Source: Paracoccaceae bacterium Fryx2
GTDB lineage: Bacteria > Pseudomonadota > Alphaproteobacteria > Rhodobacterales > Rhodobacteraceae
Reading direction: 5' to 3'
DNA length: 64,000 bases
NCBI GenBank assembly: GCA_032334235.1
Contig: JAVSGI010000003.1
Coordinates: forward strand, 372,001-436,000
The notes under the pieces were generated by a model. That model was not told the origin of the DNA. It saw only the letters and a program-made list of their open reading frames with translations, and did not search any database. Both the position numbers and the translations under genes were made by a program. How positions within the stretch are numbered: position 1 is the first letter of the stretch; each line of letters opens with the position of its first letter. This document shows, in pieces, positions 21,014 to 30,287 of this stretch.

Positions 21014-22435
21014 GTGAAGAATACCCACCCGATCCTTGATGCCGTCGAGGCGCATCGCGCCGATCTGGCCGATCTGGCCGACCGTGTCTGGGCGACGCCC
21101 GAGCTGCTGTATGGCGAATACGCCTCCTGCGCGGCCCATGCGGATGTGCTGCGCGCCAAGGGCTTCCGCGTGACCGAGAATGTGGCGGGCATTCCCACCG
21201 CCGTGATGGGCGAGGCGGGAACGGGCGGGCCGGTGATCGCCATTCTGGGCGAATACGATGCCCTGCCGGGGCTGAGCCAGGTTGCGGGCCTTGCCGAGCC
21301 ACGCCCGCTGATCGAAGGCGGCAACGGTCATGGCTGCGGGCACAACCTGCTGGGGGCGGCCTCGCTGCTGGCGGCCTGCGCGCTGAAGGACTGGCTTGCG
21401 GCCACCGGCACCCCGGGCCGGGTGCGCTACTACGGTTGCCCCGCCGAGGAAGGCGGCGCGGCCAAGACGTTCATGGTGCGCGACGGGGCCTTCGTCGGCG
21501 TCGATGCGGCGATCACCTGGCACCCCGACAGCATGACGCGGGTGGACGACCCCGAAAGCCTGGCGAACACGCGGATGGATTTCGACTTCACCGGCCGTGC
21601 CGCCCATGCGGCCGCCACACCGCACCTCGGGCGCTCGGCGCTTGACGCGGTGGAGCTGATGTCGGTCGGCGTGAACTACCTGCGCGAGCACATGGTGAAT
21701 GGCGCGCGCATCCATTACGCCTATCTCGATGCGGGCGGCACGGCGCCCAACGTGGTGCAGGCGAAGGCGAAAGTGCGCTATTCGATCCGGGCGCTGGAAC
21801 TGGCCGACATGCTGGCCCTCGTCGAGCGGGTGAAGGACGTGGCGCGCGGGGCGGCGCTGATGACGGGCACCGAAGTCGCGTTCAAGGTCTTCTCGGCGGT
21901 GTCGAACAACCTCGTCAACGAGGTGATGGACAAGGCGATGCAGCGCGTGCTGGACGAGTTGGGCGGCGTGCCGTTCGACGAGGCCGACCGCGCCTATGCC
22001 CGGGCCATCCAGGCCACGCTCGGCCCGGCCGACCGTGCCTCTCCCTACCGTGCCGTGGCGATGGAGCCGCGCGACGACGAAGCCCTGTGCGACTACATCG
22101 TGCCGCTGCGCCCCGGCGGGGAAAAGATGGTGGGTTCGACCGACGTGTCCGACGTGACCTGGACGGTGCCGACGACCGAGGTGCTGGTGGCCACCCACGC
22201 CATCGGCACCTCGGCGCACAGCTGGCAGATCACCGCGCAGGGCATGGCACCCGCAGCGCACAAGGGCATGACGCACGCCGCCCGGGCGATGGCCAGGCTT
22301 GGCCAGATGCTGTGCGACGACGCGGGCCTGCTGGCGGACGCCAAGGCCGAACATGCCCGCCGCCTGGCCCGCACGCCCTACCGCTGCCCCCTGCCCCCCG
22401 ACCTCGCCCCGCCGCTGGTGCCGCGCCCCGCATGA
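21014..22435 (+). CDS. M20-family amidohydrolase (AbgB-like)
   Basis: A 473-residue M20 peptidase-family hydrolase, closest in style to p-aminobenzoyl-glutamate hydrolase subunit B. The metal-binding motif GGNGHGCGHNLLGAAS and the acid motif YGCPAEEGGAAK are intact, and DFTGRAAHAAATPHLGRSAL marks the lid domain. I chose the GTG at 21014 because GGAGG precedes it by 6-7 bp and the conserved protein begins there; no in-frame ATG is suitably placed. Substrate unknown. It could also be an N-acyl-amino-acid deacylase. Confidence 0.88.
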   Translation: MKNTHPILDAVEAHRADLADLADRVWATPELLYGEYASCAAHADVLRAKGFRVTENVAGIPTAVMGEAGTGGPVIAILGEYDALPGLSQVAGLAEPRPLIEGGNGHGCGHNLLGAASLLAACALKDWLAATGTPGRVRYYGCPAEEGGAAKTFMVRDGAFVGVDAAITWHPDSMTRVDDPESLANTRMDFDFTGRAAHAAATPHLGRSALDAVELMSVGVNYLREHMVNGARIHYAYLDAGGTAPNVVQAKAKVRYSIRALELADMLALVERVKDVARGAALMTGTEVAFKVFSAVSNNLVNEVMDKAMQRVLDELGGVPFDEADRAYARAIQATLGPADRASPYRAVAMEPRDDEALCDYIVPLRPGGEKMVGSTDVSDVTWTVPTTEVLVATHAIGTSAHSWQITAQGMAPAAHKGMTHAARAMARLGQMLCDDAGLLADAKAEHARRLARTPYRCPLPPDLAPPLVPRPA

Positions 22436-23130
22436 GCCCTTCAGCCGCCGCGGCCTGACGCGGCGGCGATCTTCACCGAGGGGCGCTGTCGGCCCTGACA
22501 CAGGCAAGGACCTGCGCGCGTCGGGGAAAAGGTGCGGCCTGCCGATACCCTCGCTGTCGCTTTAGGGGTTCGTTCTGAAATGAACCGAGGGAGAATCGTC
22601 TCGACAGACCGCAAGGATCTCAATAGCTTGCAACGGTGTCATTTCCTGTCAGGGCCTGATCAAGCCGTTCCGCGCGCGATTCTGTCCGGCAAGACAAAGC
22701 GCTTTATTCTGGCGGCGACCCGCCCGCATGTCGATATCGTCCTATCAACGGGACGGCCCATCTGGCCGAGGTCGCGATCCACGCCAACCCGTTTCGCACT
22801 CCAGCACTCGAGTTAGGCAAGCGAGGCGCCTGTCGCGAACAAGATAAACGCGAAGATGCTTGCGGGCGTCGGCTGACTTTTTCCGAGCGCCCAGACCCGG
22901 ATTGCGCGACGATGCAAAGATGCTGCATTTCGCCGCCCGATTGTCAGGGGTGTACGTGCCTTGGACAAGCGTCGGCAACGGCCAGAACTGCGGCCTTGAT
23001 TGAGATGTGTCGCCATGCAGCCAAGGTCGGCCCATAGCCGCCGGTCGACCCGCACGGCTCCGATCGTTAGCTTTCTCCTTGCCCCGGCAGACAGTCCTGT
23101 CTTGTGGGTCCGCTGACGGCCGGTCAGCCT
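22436..23130. other. gene-free stretch with lower GC
   Basis: About 700 bp with no gene I can support. Several short open frames exist on both strands, but none has a ribosome site, a codon pattern like its neighbours or a recognisable domain. Base composition is visibly less GC-rich than in the flanking genes, which fits decayed or acquired DNA. Confidence 0.5.
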
Positions 23131-24348
23131 TCAAAGCTGTGACGCCCACCTCGGATGCTCCTCATCAATGACGAACCTATGCGTATGGTGCCTCTGACCT
23201 TCCAGATGCGGGTGGTCAAGCGGCAGGTTTTCGTGGCTATGCCCGATGGCGTCAGGGTCAGTGGCCGGCCAGAGGCGCAACACCGCCACCACACCCGCCG
23301 CGCCGATGCCTGCCAGGACCAACGCCGCGGCAGATAGCCCGGCGCCGGCGCCGATCCAGCCTGCGAGCGGATAGGTGACAAGCCAGCCCGCGTGGCTGAG
23401 CGCGAATTGCGCGGCAAAGACCGCGCCGCGGTCGGCCTCGCGGGCGGAACGGTTGACGATCCGCCCGATGGGGGTCTGGGTCAGCGAAAAGCCGAAACCG
23501 ATGACGGCCCACAGTGCGATCAGCGCGGCAAGGCTGCCCACCAGCGGCACCAGCGCCACGCCAGCGACCATCAGAGCGGCACCGTTGATCATCACCGGGC
23601 GGTCGTCCATCCGGGTCAGGATGCGCGGCAGCAGGAATGCGGCCAGCATCGAGCCTGCGCCAAAGCCCGCGAAGGCGAGCGCCACGGATTCCTCGCCTAG
23701 CCCCAGCCCCGCCTTCACCAGGACGACGGTGTTCACATAGACCATCGCACCAGCCGCGGCGACGGCGGCCTCCATCACCATCAGCCCGCGCAGGCGGGGG
23801 GTCCGGGTGTAGATGCGGATGCCCTTGGTGACATCAGCCCGGAACCGGCCACCCCCGGCCCGCGTTCGATCGGGCAGGCGCGCGGTGACCACCAGAACCG
23901 CCGAGGCAACGAACCCCGAGACCGTGCCCGCGAACAGCACCGGAAAGCTGACCACCGTCAGTAGCAAGGCCGCCAGGATCGGAGAGGCCAACTGCTCCAG
24001 ATCCTCGGCCAGCCGGAGGAGCGAGAGGGCGTTGGTATACTCGTCCTCGTCGTTCAGCACATCCGGGATCACCGCCTGAAACGCGGGCGTGAACCCGGCC
24101 GAGGCCGCCTGCAGCGCGAAGATCAACACATAGACCTGCCAGACCTGATCGACGAGGGGCAGGCAGGCGATCACGCCCGCGCGGATCAGGTCCAGCGTCA
24201 CCAGGAAGGCCCGGCGCGGCAGACGTTCTGCGATGGCCGCCGCCACCGGGGCCAGCGTGACGTAGGCCACCATCTTGATCGCCAGCGCCGTGCCAAGCAC
24301 CGCACCCGCATTGTTACCGGCCAGTTGCCAGGCCAGCAGCCCCAGCGA
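23131..24348 (-). pseudogene. 5'-truncated MFS transporter
   Basis: Major-facilitator efflux-type transporter. The frame carries family sequence from GLLAWQLAGNNAGAVLGTAL through VAAAIAERLPRR, GFTPAFQAVIPDVL and a His-rich C-terminus (HSHENLPLDHPHLEGQ). Relatives have about 25-30 further N-terminal residues forming most of the first helix; here they are missing, and the frame runs into the antisense strand of an ATPase remnant. A GTG at 24300 could start a 389-residue product without a complete first helix, so the gene may be dead or altered. Confidence 0.6.
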
Positions 24349-24354
24349 TGGGAC

Positions 24355-24564
24355 GCGGTGAAGGGGACGCGGGCCGTCTGGGCGGTCGTCATCGCAATCT
24401 CTGTCGCGCAGTTCGCCGTGACTTATCTCGCACCGATCCAGGCGATACCCGGAACCGAAGCGGTGCCGCTGGCCGACGGGCCGCTGATTGTCGCAATCGT
24501 TGCGTGCTTCCTTGCGATCATCGACATCGAAAAAGCAGATCAGGCTGGGGCTTCGGAGAATTGA
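24355..24564 (+). pseudogene. C-terminal remnant of a P-type cation-transporting ATPase
   Basis: About 70 residues match the last two transmembrane helices of cation P-type ATPases: AVWAVVIAISVAQFAVTYLA, PIQAIPGTEAVPLADG, then IVAIVACFLAIIDIEKA. No upstream ATPase sequence is present; to the left the DNA becomes the antisense-coded MFS gene. The reading frame is intact to its stop, so the loss is a 5' deletion or recombination rather than point decay. Confidence 0.6.
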
Positions 24565-24755
24565 CGCTTGAATCCCGGCCCCCCCTTGGCCTTTGGCCCC
24601 TCGCGGCAGCGTCAGGGGGCGCTTTCACCCAACGCGATCATCCTGATGTTTGACGCTGACAACCTGACTGGATGGCACCCGCGCTCGCGGGGCTGGGGGT
24701 GTGGCACGTTCGGGGGGCCGGTCACTTCATCCGCGGCGCTTCACCCCGAAATGCG

Positions 24756-24777
24756 GGCGGGCCCCGTAGGGCCCGCC
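24756..24777 (-). terminator. hairpin downstream of the acidic repeat protein gene
   Basis: Perfect 9-bp arms GGCGGGCCC (24756-24764) and GGGCCCGCC (24769-24777) with loop CGTA, 21 bp beyond the stop of the minus-strand gene at 24798. There is only a short T stretch after it, so it is a probable but imperfect terminator. Confidence 0.6.
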
Positions 24778-24797
24778 TTCAGGCCCTTGGGGCGCGA

Positions 24798-25070
24798 TCA
24801 GTCGTCGTCGTCATCGCGGCCGTTGTCGTCATCGTCGTTGCGGCCGTTGTCGTCGTCGTCGTCGCGGCCGTTGTCCTCGTCGTCGTCACGGTCCCACTTC
24901 TTGCCCTTCTTGCCCTTCTTGGCCTGGATCTGGAACAGATCGGGCGTGGTCAGGCCGTTCACTTCGAACAGCTCGACGAACGTCGGAAGCGGCACGGCCT
25001 GGGCCGGGGCCGTCGCTACGGCCATGGAGGCGGCCACACTGGCAGACAGCAGGAACTTTTTCGTAAGCAT
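24798..25070 (-). CDS. secreted acidic repeat protein
   Basis: A 90-residue protein: a signal peptide with cleavage expected after APAQA, a short folded or binding segment (VELFEVNGLTTPDLFQIQ), a basic patch KKGKKGKKW, then 8-residue repeats DDDEDNGR, DDDDDNGR, NDDDDNGR and a final DDDDD. The basic patch followed by an acidic tail gives strong charge segregation. Asp/Asn repeats could bind calcium, but this is inference. A purine-rich leader lies upstream. Confidence 0.75.
   Translation of the reverse strand: MLTKKFLLSASVAASMAVATAPAQAVPLPTFVELFEVNGLTTPDLFQIQAKKGKKGKKWDRDDDEDNGRDDDDDNGRNDDDDNGRDDDDD
24801..24887. repeat. 24-bp tandem repeat encoding the D-rich tail
   Basis: Three and a half copies of a 24-bp unit, imperfect at a few positions, in frame with the acidic protein (residues 62-90). 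The unit is rich in GTC/GTT on the plus strand. Copy number is likely to vary between strains. Confidence 0.8.
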
Positions 25071-25339
25071 CGTCTTCTCCTTTGTTTGTGGTTGCAGCGT
25101 ATGAATGAAACGGGCGGGCAGCGGCCTTTATTCCTTGCGGTTTCATTTCCGGGCCATGTCGGCCACCGCTGCGCGACGCATCGTCATGGACGGTCCGGGC
25201 AGCGGGTCGCCCCGCACGCTGATCCCGGGCTGCACGGTCTTTCTGCGGAACTTGTCCCTGGTGCCGAAGGTCGGGCCTGGTGCCGGGACACCAGGGCGGG
25301 CGTGCTGCGCCACCCCGCCCGCCGGGCGACGCTCGTCGC

Positions 25340-26779
25340 TCAGCCCCCGGCAGCGACGGTCGCGTTGTTGGCGCGGTCGGCCAGCCGGTTCTGCCGGACG
25401 CCCCAGACGGGTTCCTCCAGTGGCAGCACCCAGGCGTCCGGGCCGAACGGGTTGATCGGCACTGCCGTCAGGTCGGCCTCCGGGTCGATGTAGCGTTGCG
25501 GCGGGCGACCGTTCAACGACTTCACGATGTCCGCGCGCACCGCCACATCGCCGTGGCCGGTCGCACGCCAGACCTGTTCCAGATACCCGGCGAACTGGTG
25601 GATCATGTCGGGCCGCACGATCATCTTGCTGGCCTGGCGCCGGGTCAGAAAAGCCTCGGGGTCAACCTGCCATTCGGTGCCGTCGGCTGCGGTCACGCGA
25701 AACGCGGCATCGGCGCTGCGGTCATAGATCCGCATCCGCCACGAGAACTCGTGCCCGTCGCCGGTCCAGCGCACCTCGGTCGGGAACAGGCCCGCGCGCA
25801 GCGGCAGCGCCACCTGGACTGCCATCCAGACCACAATTCCGCCCAGCGCCACAGCCGGCAGGGCACGCGGCGCGGGCAGAGCGGGTGCGGCATAGGGCGG
25901 CAGCGCCTCGAAATGCCCGAGGGTCCAGCGTGCCAGCTGGCGTGGCCAGTCGGGCGCAAAGAAGATCGTCGTCGCGGCAATCGTCAGCCAGGGGAAGATG
26001 CCGATGTTGAAGAACTGCGCATTGGCCGCATGGAAGAAGCAGTAGACCAGAAAGGTGGCAAGCCGCGTGCGCTGCCACAACAGCAGCGGCGCGCCGACCA
26101 GATGCAGCGCGATGGTGCCCCAGGTGCCCGCGAGAATCACCCAGTCTTGCTGGAACAGGAACCCCAGCAGGGAGTCGTCCGCCTGCGCGCGCAGCCACAG
26201 ACCCAGCGGTTCGCCCGCCAGCCAGTCGGGCGTGAGCTTCACCAGGCCCGCGAACACCAGCATGATCTCCATCTGCGCGCGCAACACGAAGACCGCCGCA
26301 TAGGGCACCGTCGCCGGCCCGGCCTGCGGTAGCCGCCTGGCATCGACCGACAGCGCCCGCGCCGCGGGCAGGAAGCACATCAGGATCAGGAACAGGATGA
26401 TCAGGTAGAAATGGTTCAGATACTCGGCCCGGTCGAGCAGGAGGAAATAGCTGAACAGCACGGTCAGCGCGATGATCGCCATCCGGTAGAACAACCCGAT
26501 CATCACGAAGAACGCAGCCGCGCCCATCGCCAGCCAGGCCAGATGGATCCAGGGCTCGGGCAGCGGGGCCACCCAGCCGAAGCCGGGATAGATGAAGTGG
26601 AACTCGGGCTCGACGAAATAGCGGTAGATCCGGTCATACCTGACGAACCGCCAGCAATCCCAGACCAGCAGCGCGCCCATCGCGATGCGGAACGCCGCCA
26701 GCGACAACGCCGGAACCGGCGTTGCCAGCCGGTTGCCCATATCCTGCAGATTGCGGTTCAGGGTGGAGGTGAGGGGCAT
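25340..26779 (-). CDS. HTTM-domain membrane protein (vitamin K-dependent gamma-carboxylase homologue)
   Basis: A 479-residue protein with an N-terminal HTTM region of several transmembrane helices (residues about 20-300) and a soluble C-terminal domain. Signatures include RIYRYFVEPEFHFIYPGF and GHEFSWRMR near residue 345. Bacterial homologues of gamma-glutamyl carboxylase have no established common reaction; a few modify peptides. It is divergent from a DCC-family thiol-disulfide oxidoreductase gene, a frequent partner in bacteria. Confidence 0.87.
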   Translation of the reverse strand: MPLTSTLNRNLQDMGNRLATPVPALSLAAFRIAMGALLVWDCWRFVRYDRIYRYFVEPEFHFIYPGFGWVAPLPEPWIHLAWLAMGAAAFFVMIGLFYRMAIIALTVLFSYFLLLDRAEYLNHFYLIILFLILMCFLPAARALSVDARRLPQAGPATVPYAAVFVLRAQMEIMLVFAGLVKLTPDWLAGEPLGLWLRAQADDSLLGFLFQQDWVILAGTWGTIALHLVGAPLLLWQRTRLATFLVYCFFHAANAQFFNIGIFPWLTIAATTIFFAPDWPRQLARWTLGHFEALPPYAAPALPAPRALPAVALGGIVVWMAVQVALPLRAGLFPTEVRWTGDGHEFSWRMRIYDRSADAAFRVTAADGTEWQVDPEAFLTRRQASKMIVRPDMIHQFAGYLEQVWRATGHGDVAVRADIVKSLNGRPPQRYIDPEADLTAVPINPFGPDAWVLPLEEPVWGVRQNRLADRANNATVAAGG

Positions 26780-26871
26780 CTTCCTGTCTCCTTCTGTTGC
26801 ATGCTGCGGGAATAACGCCCCGTCGGTCTACGTTATTCCGGGTGTGGCATTTCAGGATGGAGAAACTGCGG

Positions 26872-27279
26872 ATGGCAGAGTCGGCGCCCCGGATCGAGGT
26901 GATCTATGACGGGCAATGCCCGTTCTGCTCCTCCTATGTGCGGATGGTCCGGCTGCGGGCCGAGGCGGGGCGCGTCGACCTTGTCGATGCCCGTTCGGCC
27001 GACACGCGAGTGGCCGAGATGCGAAGGGCGGGGTTCGATCTTGATGCGGGCATGGTGGTGCGTCACGGCGGGCAGGTCTTTCACGGCGAGGCGGCCATGC
27101 GCCACCTGTCGGTGCTGTCGGCACCGGGCGGCCTGTTCAACGACCTGATGCGCCGCATCTTCCGCTCGCCCCGCCGCGCGGCCGCGCTTTATCCGGTTCT
27201 GGCACGGGGGCGGCGGTTGACGCTGCGCCTGCTCGGCCGCCGCCCGCTTAAGGATCCGGGGCGGGATGCCGGGGAATGA
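26872..27279 (+). CDS. DCC-family (DUF393) thiol-disulfide oxidoreductase-like protein
   Basis: A 135-residue protein with the N-terminal motif VIYDGQCPFCSSYVRMV, in which CPFC is the redox pair of the DCC family. I chose 26872 as start because GGAGA lies 8 bp before it; an ATG at 26857 is also possible. Divergent from the HTTM gene across about 90 bp, so the two probably share a control region. Confidence 0.88.
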   Translation: MAESAPRIEVIYDGQCPFCSSYVRMVRLRAEAGRVDLVDARSADTRVAEMRRAGFDLDAGMVVRHGGQVFHGEAAMRHLSVLSAPGGLFNDLMRRIFRSPRRAAALYPVLARGRRLTLRLLGRRPLKDPGRDAGE

Positions 27280-27444
27280 GCCCGCTGCGGATCGGCCCCG
27301 CAGGCAACGAAGTATTCCGGTTCGGCCCGGCTACGGTCTGGGTGTGACAGTCCGCTCGACCGCATATTCGCTGGAAGATCAGGTGTATCAAGGGCACACG
27401 AACCGCCGCACATGCCGAGCGGGGCGGTGCCATGGTCGGGCGCC

Positions 27445-27474
27445 AAAAAAGCGGGGCCGCGATGGCGCGGCCCC
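27445..27474 (-). terminator. rho-independent terminator after the DUF2076 gene
   Basis: Arms GGGGCCGCG (27453-27461) and CGCGGCCCC (27466-27474) with loop ATGG. On the minus strand the hairpin is followed by a run of six T residues (complement of A 27445-27450). It is a canonical terminator for the unit ending at 27542. Confidence 0.88.
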
Positions 27475-27541
27475 TCGGCAGTCGGATCAGATCATCGCAA
27501 AGGCGGGCTTCTGTCGGCGTGCTACCTGCCCACGACGGCGC

Positions 27542-28039
27542 TCATTCCCAGCTGCTGTCGTCGTCGAAACCGGCATCCTGATCGGCTTCGGCCTCCGGCT
27601 CTCCGGCCTCGGCCGGGCCGGCGAACATGCCCCCGATCGCATTGGCCAGCAGCACACCGCCCGCCACGCCCATCGCGGTCTGCGCAGCCCCGGCTAGGAA
27701 GCCGCCGCCCTGGCCCTGCGGCATCGGGGCCGGCCTGCGTGCCGGTGCGGGGGCAGGCCCGCCGCCGAACAGCCGGCCGAACAGGCCGCCGCCCTGCCCG
27801 GCGCCCTGCTGCGACGCCGCAAGATCGGCCTCCAGTTCCTCGATCCGCGCCTGGGCAGAGTTCAGCGCATGTTCCTGCACCACGATGGTCTGCGCCATGA
27901 AGTAGGGCGCGGCGGGCTGGCGGGTGATGGCAGCGGCGATGAGCCGCTCGGCCTCGCCATCGCGCGGGGGGCTTTGCCCTTCCACCCGGGCGAGCTTGTC
28001 GAACAGCCCTTCGATGGCCTGCCGGTCGTTCTGGTCCAT
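27542..28039 (-). CDS. DUF2076 family protein
   Basis: A 165-residue protein. The N-terminal helical part (MDQNDRQAIEGLFDKLARVE and PYFMAQTIVVQEHAL) is the DUF2076 core. It is followed by a glycine-rich linker (GGGLFGRLFGGG), an alanine/glycine hydrophobic segment GVAGGVLLANAIGGMF that may insert in a membrane, and an acidic tail. It lies 22 bp after the Bax-inhibitor gene on the same strand. Function unknown. Confidence 0.85.
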   Translation of the reverse strand: MDQNDRQAIEGLFDKLARVEGQSPPRDGEAERLIAAAITRQPAAPYFMAQTIVVQEHALNSAQARIEELEADLAASQQGAGQGGGLFGRLFGGGPAPAPARRPAPMPQGQGGGFLAGAAQTAMGVAGGVLLANAIGGMFAGPAEAGEPEAEADQDAGFDDDSSWE

Positions 28040-28061
28040 GAGTCTTGCGTCCTTCTTGCTG

Positions 28062-28772
28062 TCATTCTTCGCGCTGGCCGGTCAGGCTCAGCAGAAGCTG
28101 GAAGATGTTGATGAAGTTCAGGTAAAGCGACAACGCCCCCATGACGGCCATCTTCTGCCGGGTCTCGTGGTCGTGCTGCTGGGCGTATTGCAGCTTGATC
28201 GCCTGCGTGTCCCAGGCCGTCAGCCCGACGAAGACCAGAATCCCGATGATCGAGATGGCAAACTGCAGGGCCGAGGAGCCGAGGAAGATGTTGATGATGC
28301 TGGCGATGATCACCCCGATCAGGCCCATCATCAGGAAGCTGCCGAACTGGGTCAGGTCGCGTTTCGTGGTGTAGCCGTAAACGCTGAAGGCGGCGAACAT
28401 CGCGGCCGCGCCGAAGAAGGCCCGGCCGATCGAAACGCCGGTGAACACCAGAAAGATCGAGGCCAGCGACAGGCCCATCACCGCGCAGAAGGCCCAGAAC
28501 AGCGTCTGCGCCGTGGCGGCCGACACCGACTCGATCTTGAACGACAGGAACAGGATGAAGCCCAGCGGTGCGAGCATGACCAGCCATTTCAGCGGCGTGG
28601 TGAAGATCGGCACGTAGAGCGCCGGAACCGAGGCGACCAGAACCGCGACTATCCCGGTCAGCGCAAGGCCGAGGCCCATGTAGTTGTAGATCCGCAGCAT
28701 GTGGGCGCGCAGGCCCTGGTCATAGGCGGCGGCGGGGGCAAAGCCGGCGTGGCGGCCCTGGATTTCGGGCAT
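28062..28772 (-). CDS. Bax inhibitor-1/YccA family membrane protein
   Basis: A 236-residue protein with seven predicted transmembrane helices of the BI-1 (UPF0005) family. It contains LRIYNYMGLGLALTGIVA near the N-terminus and the C-terminal WDTQAIKLQYA stretch. The start at 28772 is set by a perfect AAGGAGG eight bases upstream. Family members conduct calcium or protons in some systems; the role in bacteria is mostly unclear. Confidence 0.93.
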   Translation of the reverse strand: MPEIQGRHAGFAPAAAYDQGLRAHMLRIYNYMGLGLALTGIVAVLVASVPALYVPIFTTPLKWLVMLAPLGFILFLSFKIESVSAATAQTLFWAFCAVMGLSLASIFLVFTGVSIGRAFFGAAAMFAAFSVYGYTTKRDLTQFGSFLMMGLIGVIIASIINIFLGSSALQFAISIIGILVFVGLTAWDTQAIKLQYAQQHDHETRQKMAVMGALSLYLNFINIFQLLLSLTGQREE

Positions 28773-28789
28773 GGTATCCTCCTTGGGGG

Positions 28790-29557
28790 TCAATAAAGGC
28801 TGCCGCTCAGCTCTTCGGCCGCGGCGGTCAGGCGTTCGGCGTCACCGGTTTCGGCGATCAGCACATGGGCGGTTTCACCGATCTGGAACCAGACGAGCGG
28901 CAAGGTGCCGTAGGGCTCGGACCGGGGCAGCGTCACCGCGAAGGCGCCGGGGCGCACCGCGAAATGCGCGACCCGGCCCAGATCGGGCGTGTCGAACACG
29001 ATCTCGATGCCAGGACCCTGCGGCGAAGGAAAGACCTGCGCATCCAGCACCGTCCAGTCCGGCGCGAAGGCAGGCAGCAGGATGCCGGTCATCGCGCGCA
29101 GTTCCTCGGGGTCAAGATCGGGCACCTCGGGCATCGAGTGCATGTTGAAGCGGATCGCGCTGACATCGCGCGCGGCCAGTGCCGCGGCCACGAACTCCGG
29201 CGGCCCGGCAGAGGCGTTGACGGTCGCGACTCCCAGCGGCAGCAGCCCGGCCCAGCCCAGCCAGCCGACCCCGGCCAGCACGGCAACCGGCGCAAACCGC
29301 AGGGCGCGGCGCATCAGCCCGTCACGGCGCAGCCCGCGCGACAGCCGGTCCGCGGCTTGCCGCGCGCCCGCCGACCCGGCGTCGGTCAGGGCCAGACGCA
29401 GTTCCCGCTGCAGATGCAGATCCTGCATCACCCGCGCCGCCGCCTCGGGGTGCCGCGCCAGATGCGCCTCGACCCGGACGCGCTGCCAGTCGTCGACCTG
29501 GCCATCGACATAGGCGGCCAGATCGAGATCGGTGACCGGTTCAGTCACGTTCTGCAT
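28790..29557 (-). CDS. anti-sigma factor (transmembrane)
   Basis: A 255-residue protein. The N-terminal 75 residues form an anti-sigma-like domain (DLAAYVDGQVDDWQRVRVEA) without the zinc-binding cysteines of classical members. A transmembrane helix lies near residues 90-110. The periplasmic C-terminal domain is of unknown fold. Its start (29557, after GGAGGGC) overlaps the end of the sigma gene by 17 bp, the usual sign of a cognate pair. Confidence 0.83.
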   Translation of the reverse strand: MQNVTEPVTDLDLAAYVDGQVDDWQRVRVEAHLARHPEAAARVMQDLHLQRELRLALTDAGSAGARQAADRLSRGLRRDGLMRRALRFAPVAVLAGVGWLGWAGLLPLGVATVNASAGPPEFVAAALAARDVSAIRFNMHSMPEVPDLDPEELRAMTGILLPAFAPDWTVLDAQVFPSPQGPGIEIVFDTPDLGRVAHFAVRPGAFAVTLPRSEPYGTLPLVWFQIGETAHVLIAETGDAERLTAAAEELSGSLY

Positions 29558-30074
29558 CGCGCCCTCCCACCACTCGCAGGCCCGCGGCCCCGGTTTCGCC
29601 GTCCTCAAATGCTCTCAGGCTGGCGCGGGCTCGGGCCACGCGCGACATCAGCGTGCCCACCGGCACGCCTGCCACCTGTGCGGCCTCGGCATAGGTCAGC
29701 CCCTCAAGCGCGATCAGCGACAGCGCCTCGCGCTGCTCGTCCGGCAGGCCCAGAAAGGCACGCCGCACCTGGCCCAGCCGCACCACCGCTTCCTGCGGTG
29801 CGTCGATCGCCGTGGGAGCCAGGGCCGCCACCGCCGCCTCGCGCCGCGCCTCGGCCTGTCGGCTGCGGCGCCGGTCGATGAAGGCATGGCGCAGGATGGT
29901 GAAGAGCCAGCTTTTCAGGTTGCCGCCCGTGCGGAACATGCGCCGCTGCTCATGGCCGCGCAGCAAGGCCTCCTGAACCAGATCCTCGGCCTCTGACGGA
30001 TCGCGCGACAGCGCAAGCGCGAAGCGCCGCAGGGCGGGCAACTGGCCGACGATGTTTTCAGGTTCGTTTGTCAT
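29541..30074 (-). CDS. ECF-type RNA polymerase sigma factor
   Basis: A 177-residue sigma-70 family factor of the ECF type. Region 2 is at residues about 15-75 (DPSEAEDLVQEALLRG and LKSWLFTILRHAFID). Region 4 is at about 115-165 (LPDEQREALSLIALEGLTYA, then GTLMSRVARAR). The start at 30074 gives MTNEPENIVG. A GGAAC element at 30147-30151 (minus strand) could be a -35 for autoregulation, but no clear -10 partner is seen. The stimulus is unknown. Confidence 0.93.
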   Translation of the reverse strand: MTNEPENIVGQLPALRRFALALSRDPSEAEDLVQEALLRGHEQRRMFRTGGNLKSWLFTILRHAFIDRRRSRQAEARREAAVAALAPTAIDAPQEAVVRLGQVRRAFLGLPDEQREALSLIALEGLTYAEAAQVAGVPVGTLMSRVARARASLRAFEDGETGAAGLRVVGGRDAERD

Positions 30075-30287
30075 CCTGCCAACCTTACGGAGCCGGAGAG
30101 GAGTCTTGTCCATCGTCGGGAGGTTTTTTTTCCTGCCGCCGATTGCGTTCCGGCTGGCCCGTCCGGCCGCGCGCCTTCCGGGCCGCTCTTCGGCACGCCC
30201 TTGCCGGCGATGGTGCGGGCAGATTCCGCCTCGGGCGGGCCGACCGCGTGATTGCCAATCGGCGCGATAGATGAGACACCAAACGCC

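Noticed and set aside
22441-23149. Short open frames in the lower-GC stretch as possible transposase or regulator remnants
   Set aside because: None shows a ribosome site or a motif I can name; calling them genes would be a guess.
30147-30151. GGAAC as -35 of an ECF-dependent promoter before the sigma gene
   Set aside because: No convincing -10 element at the right distance, so it is mentioned only in the sigma entry.
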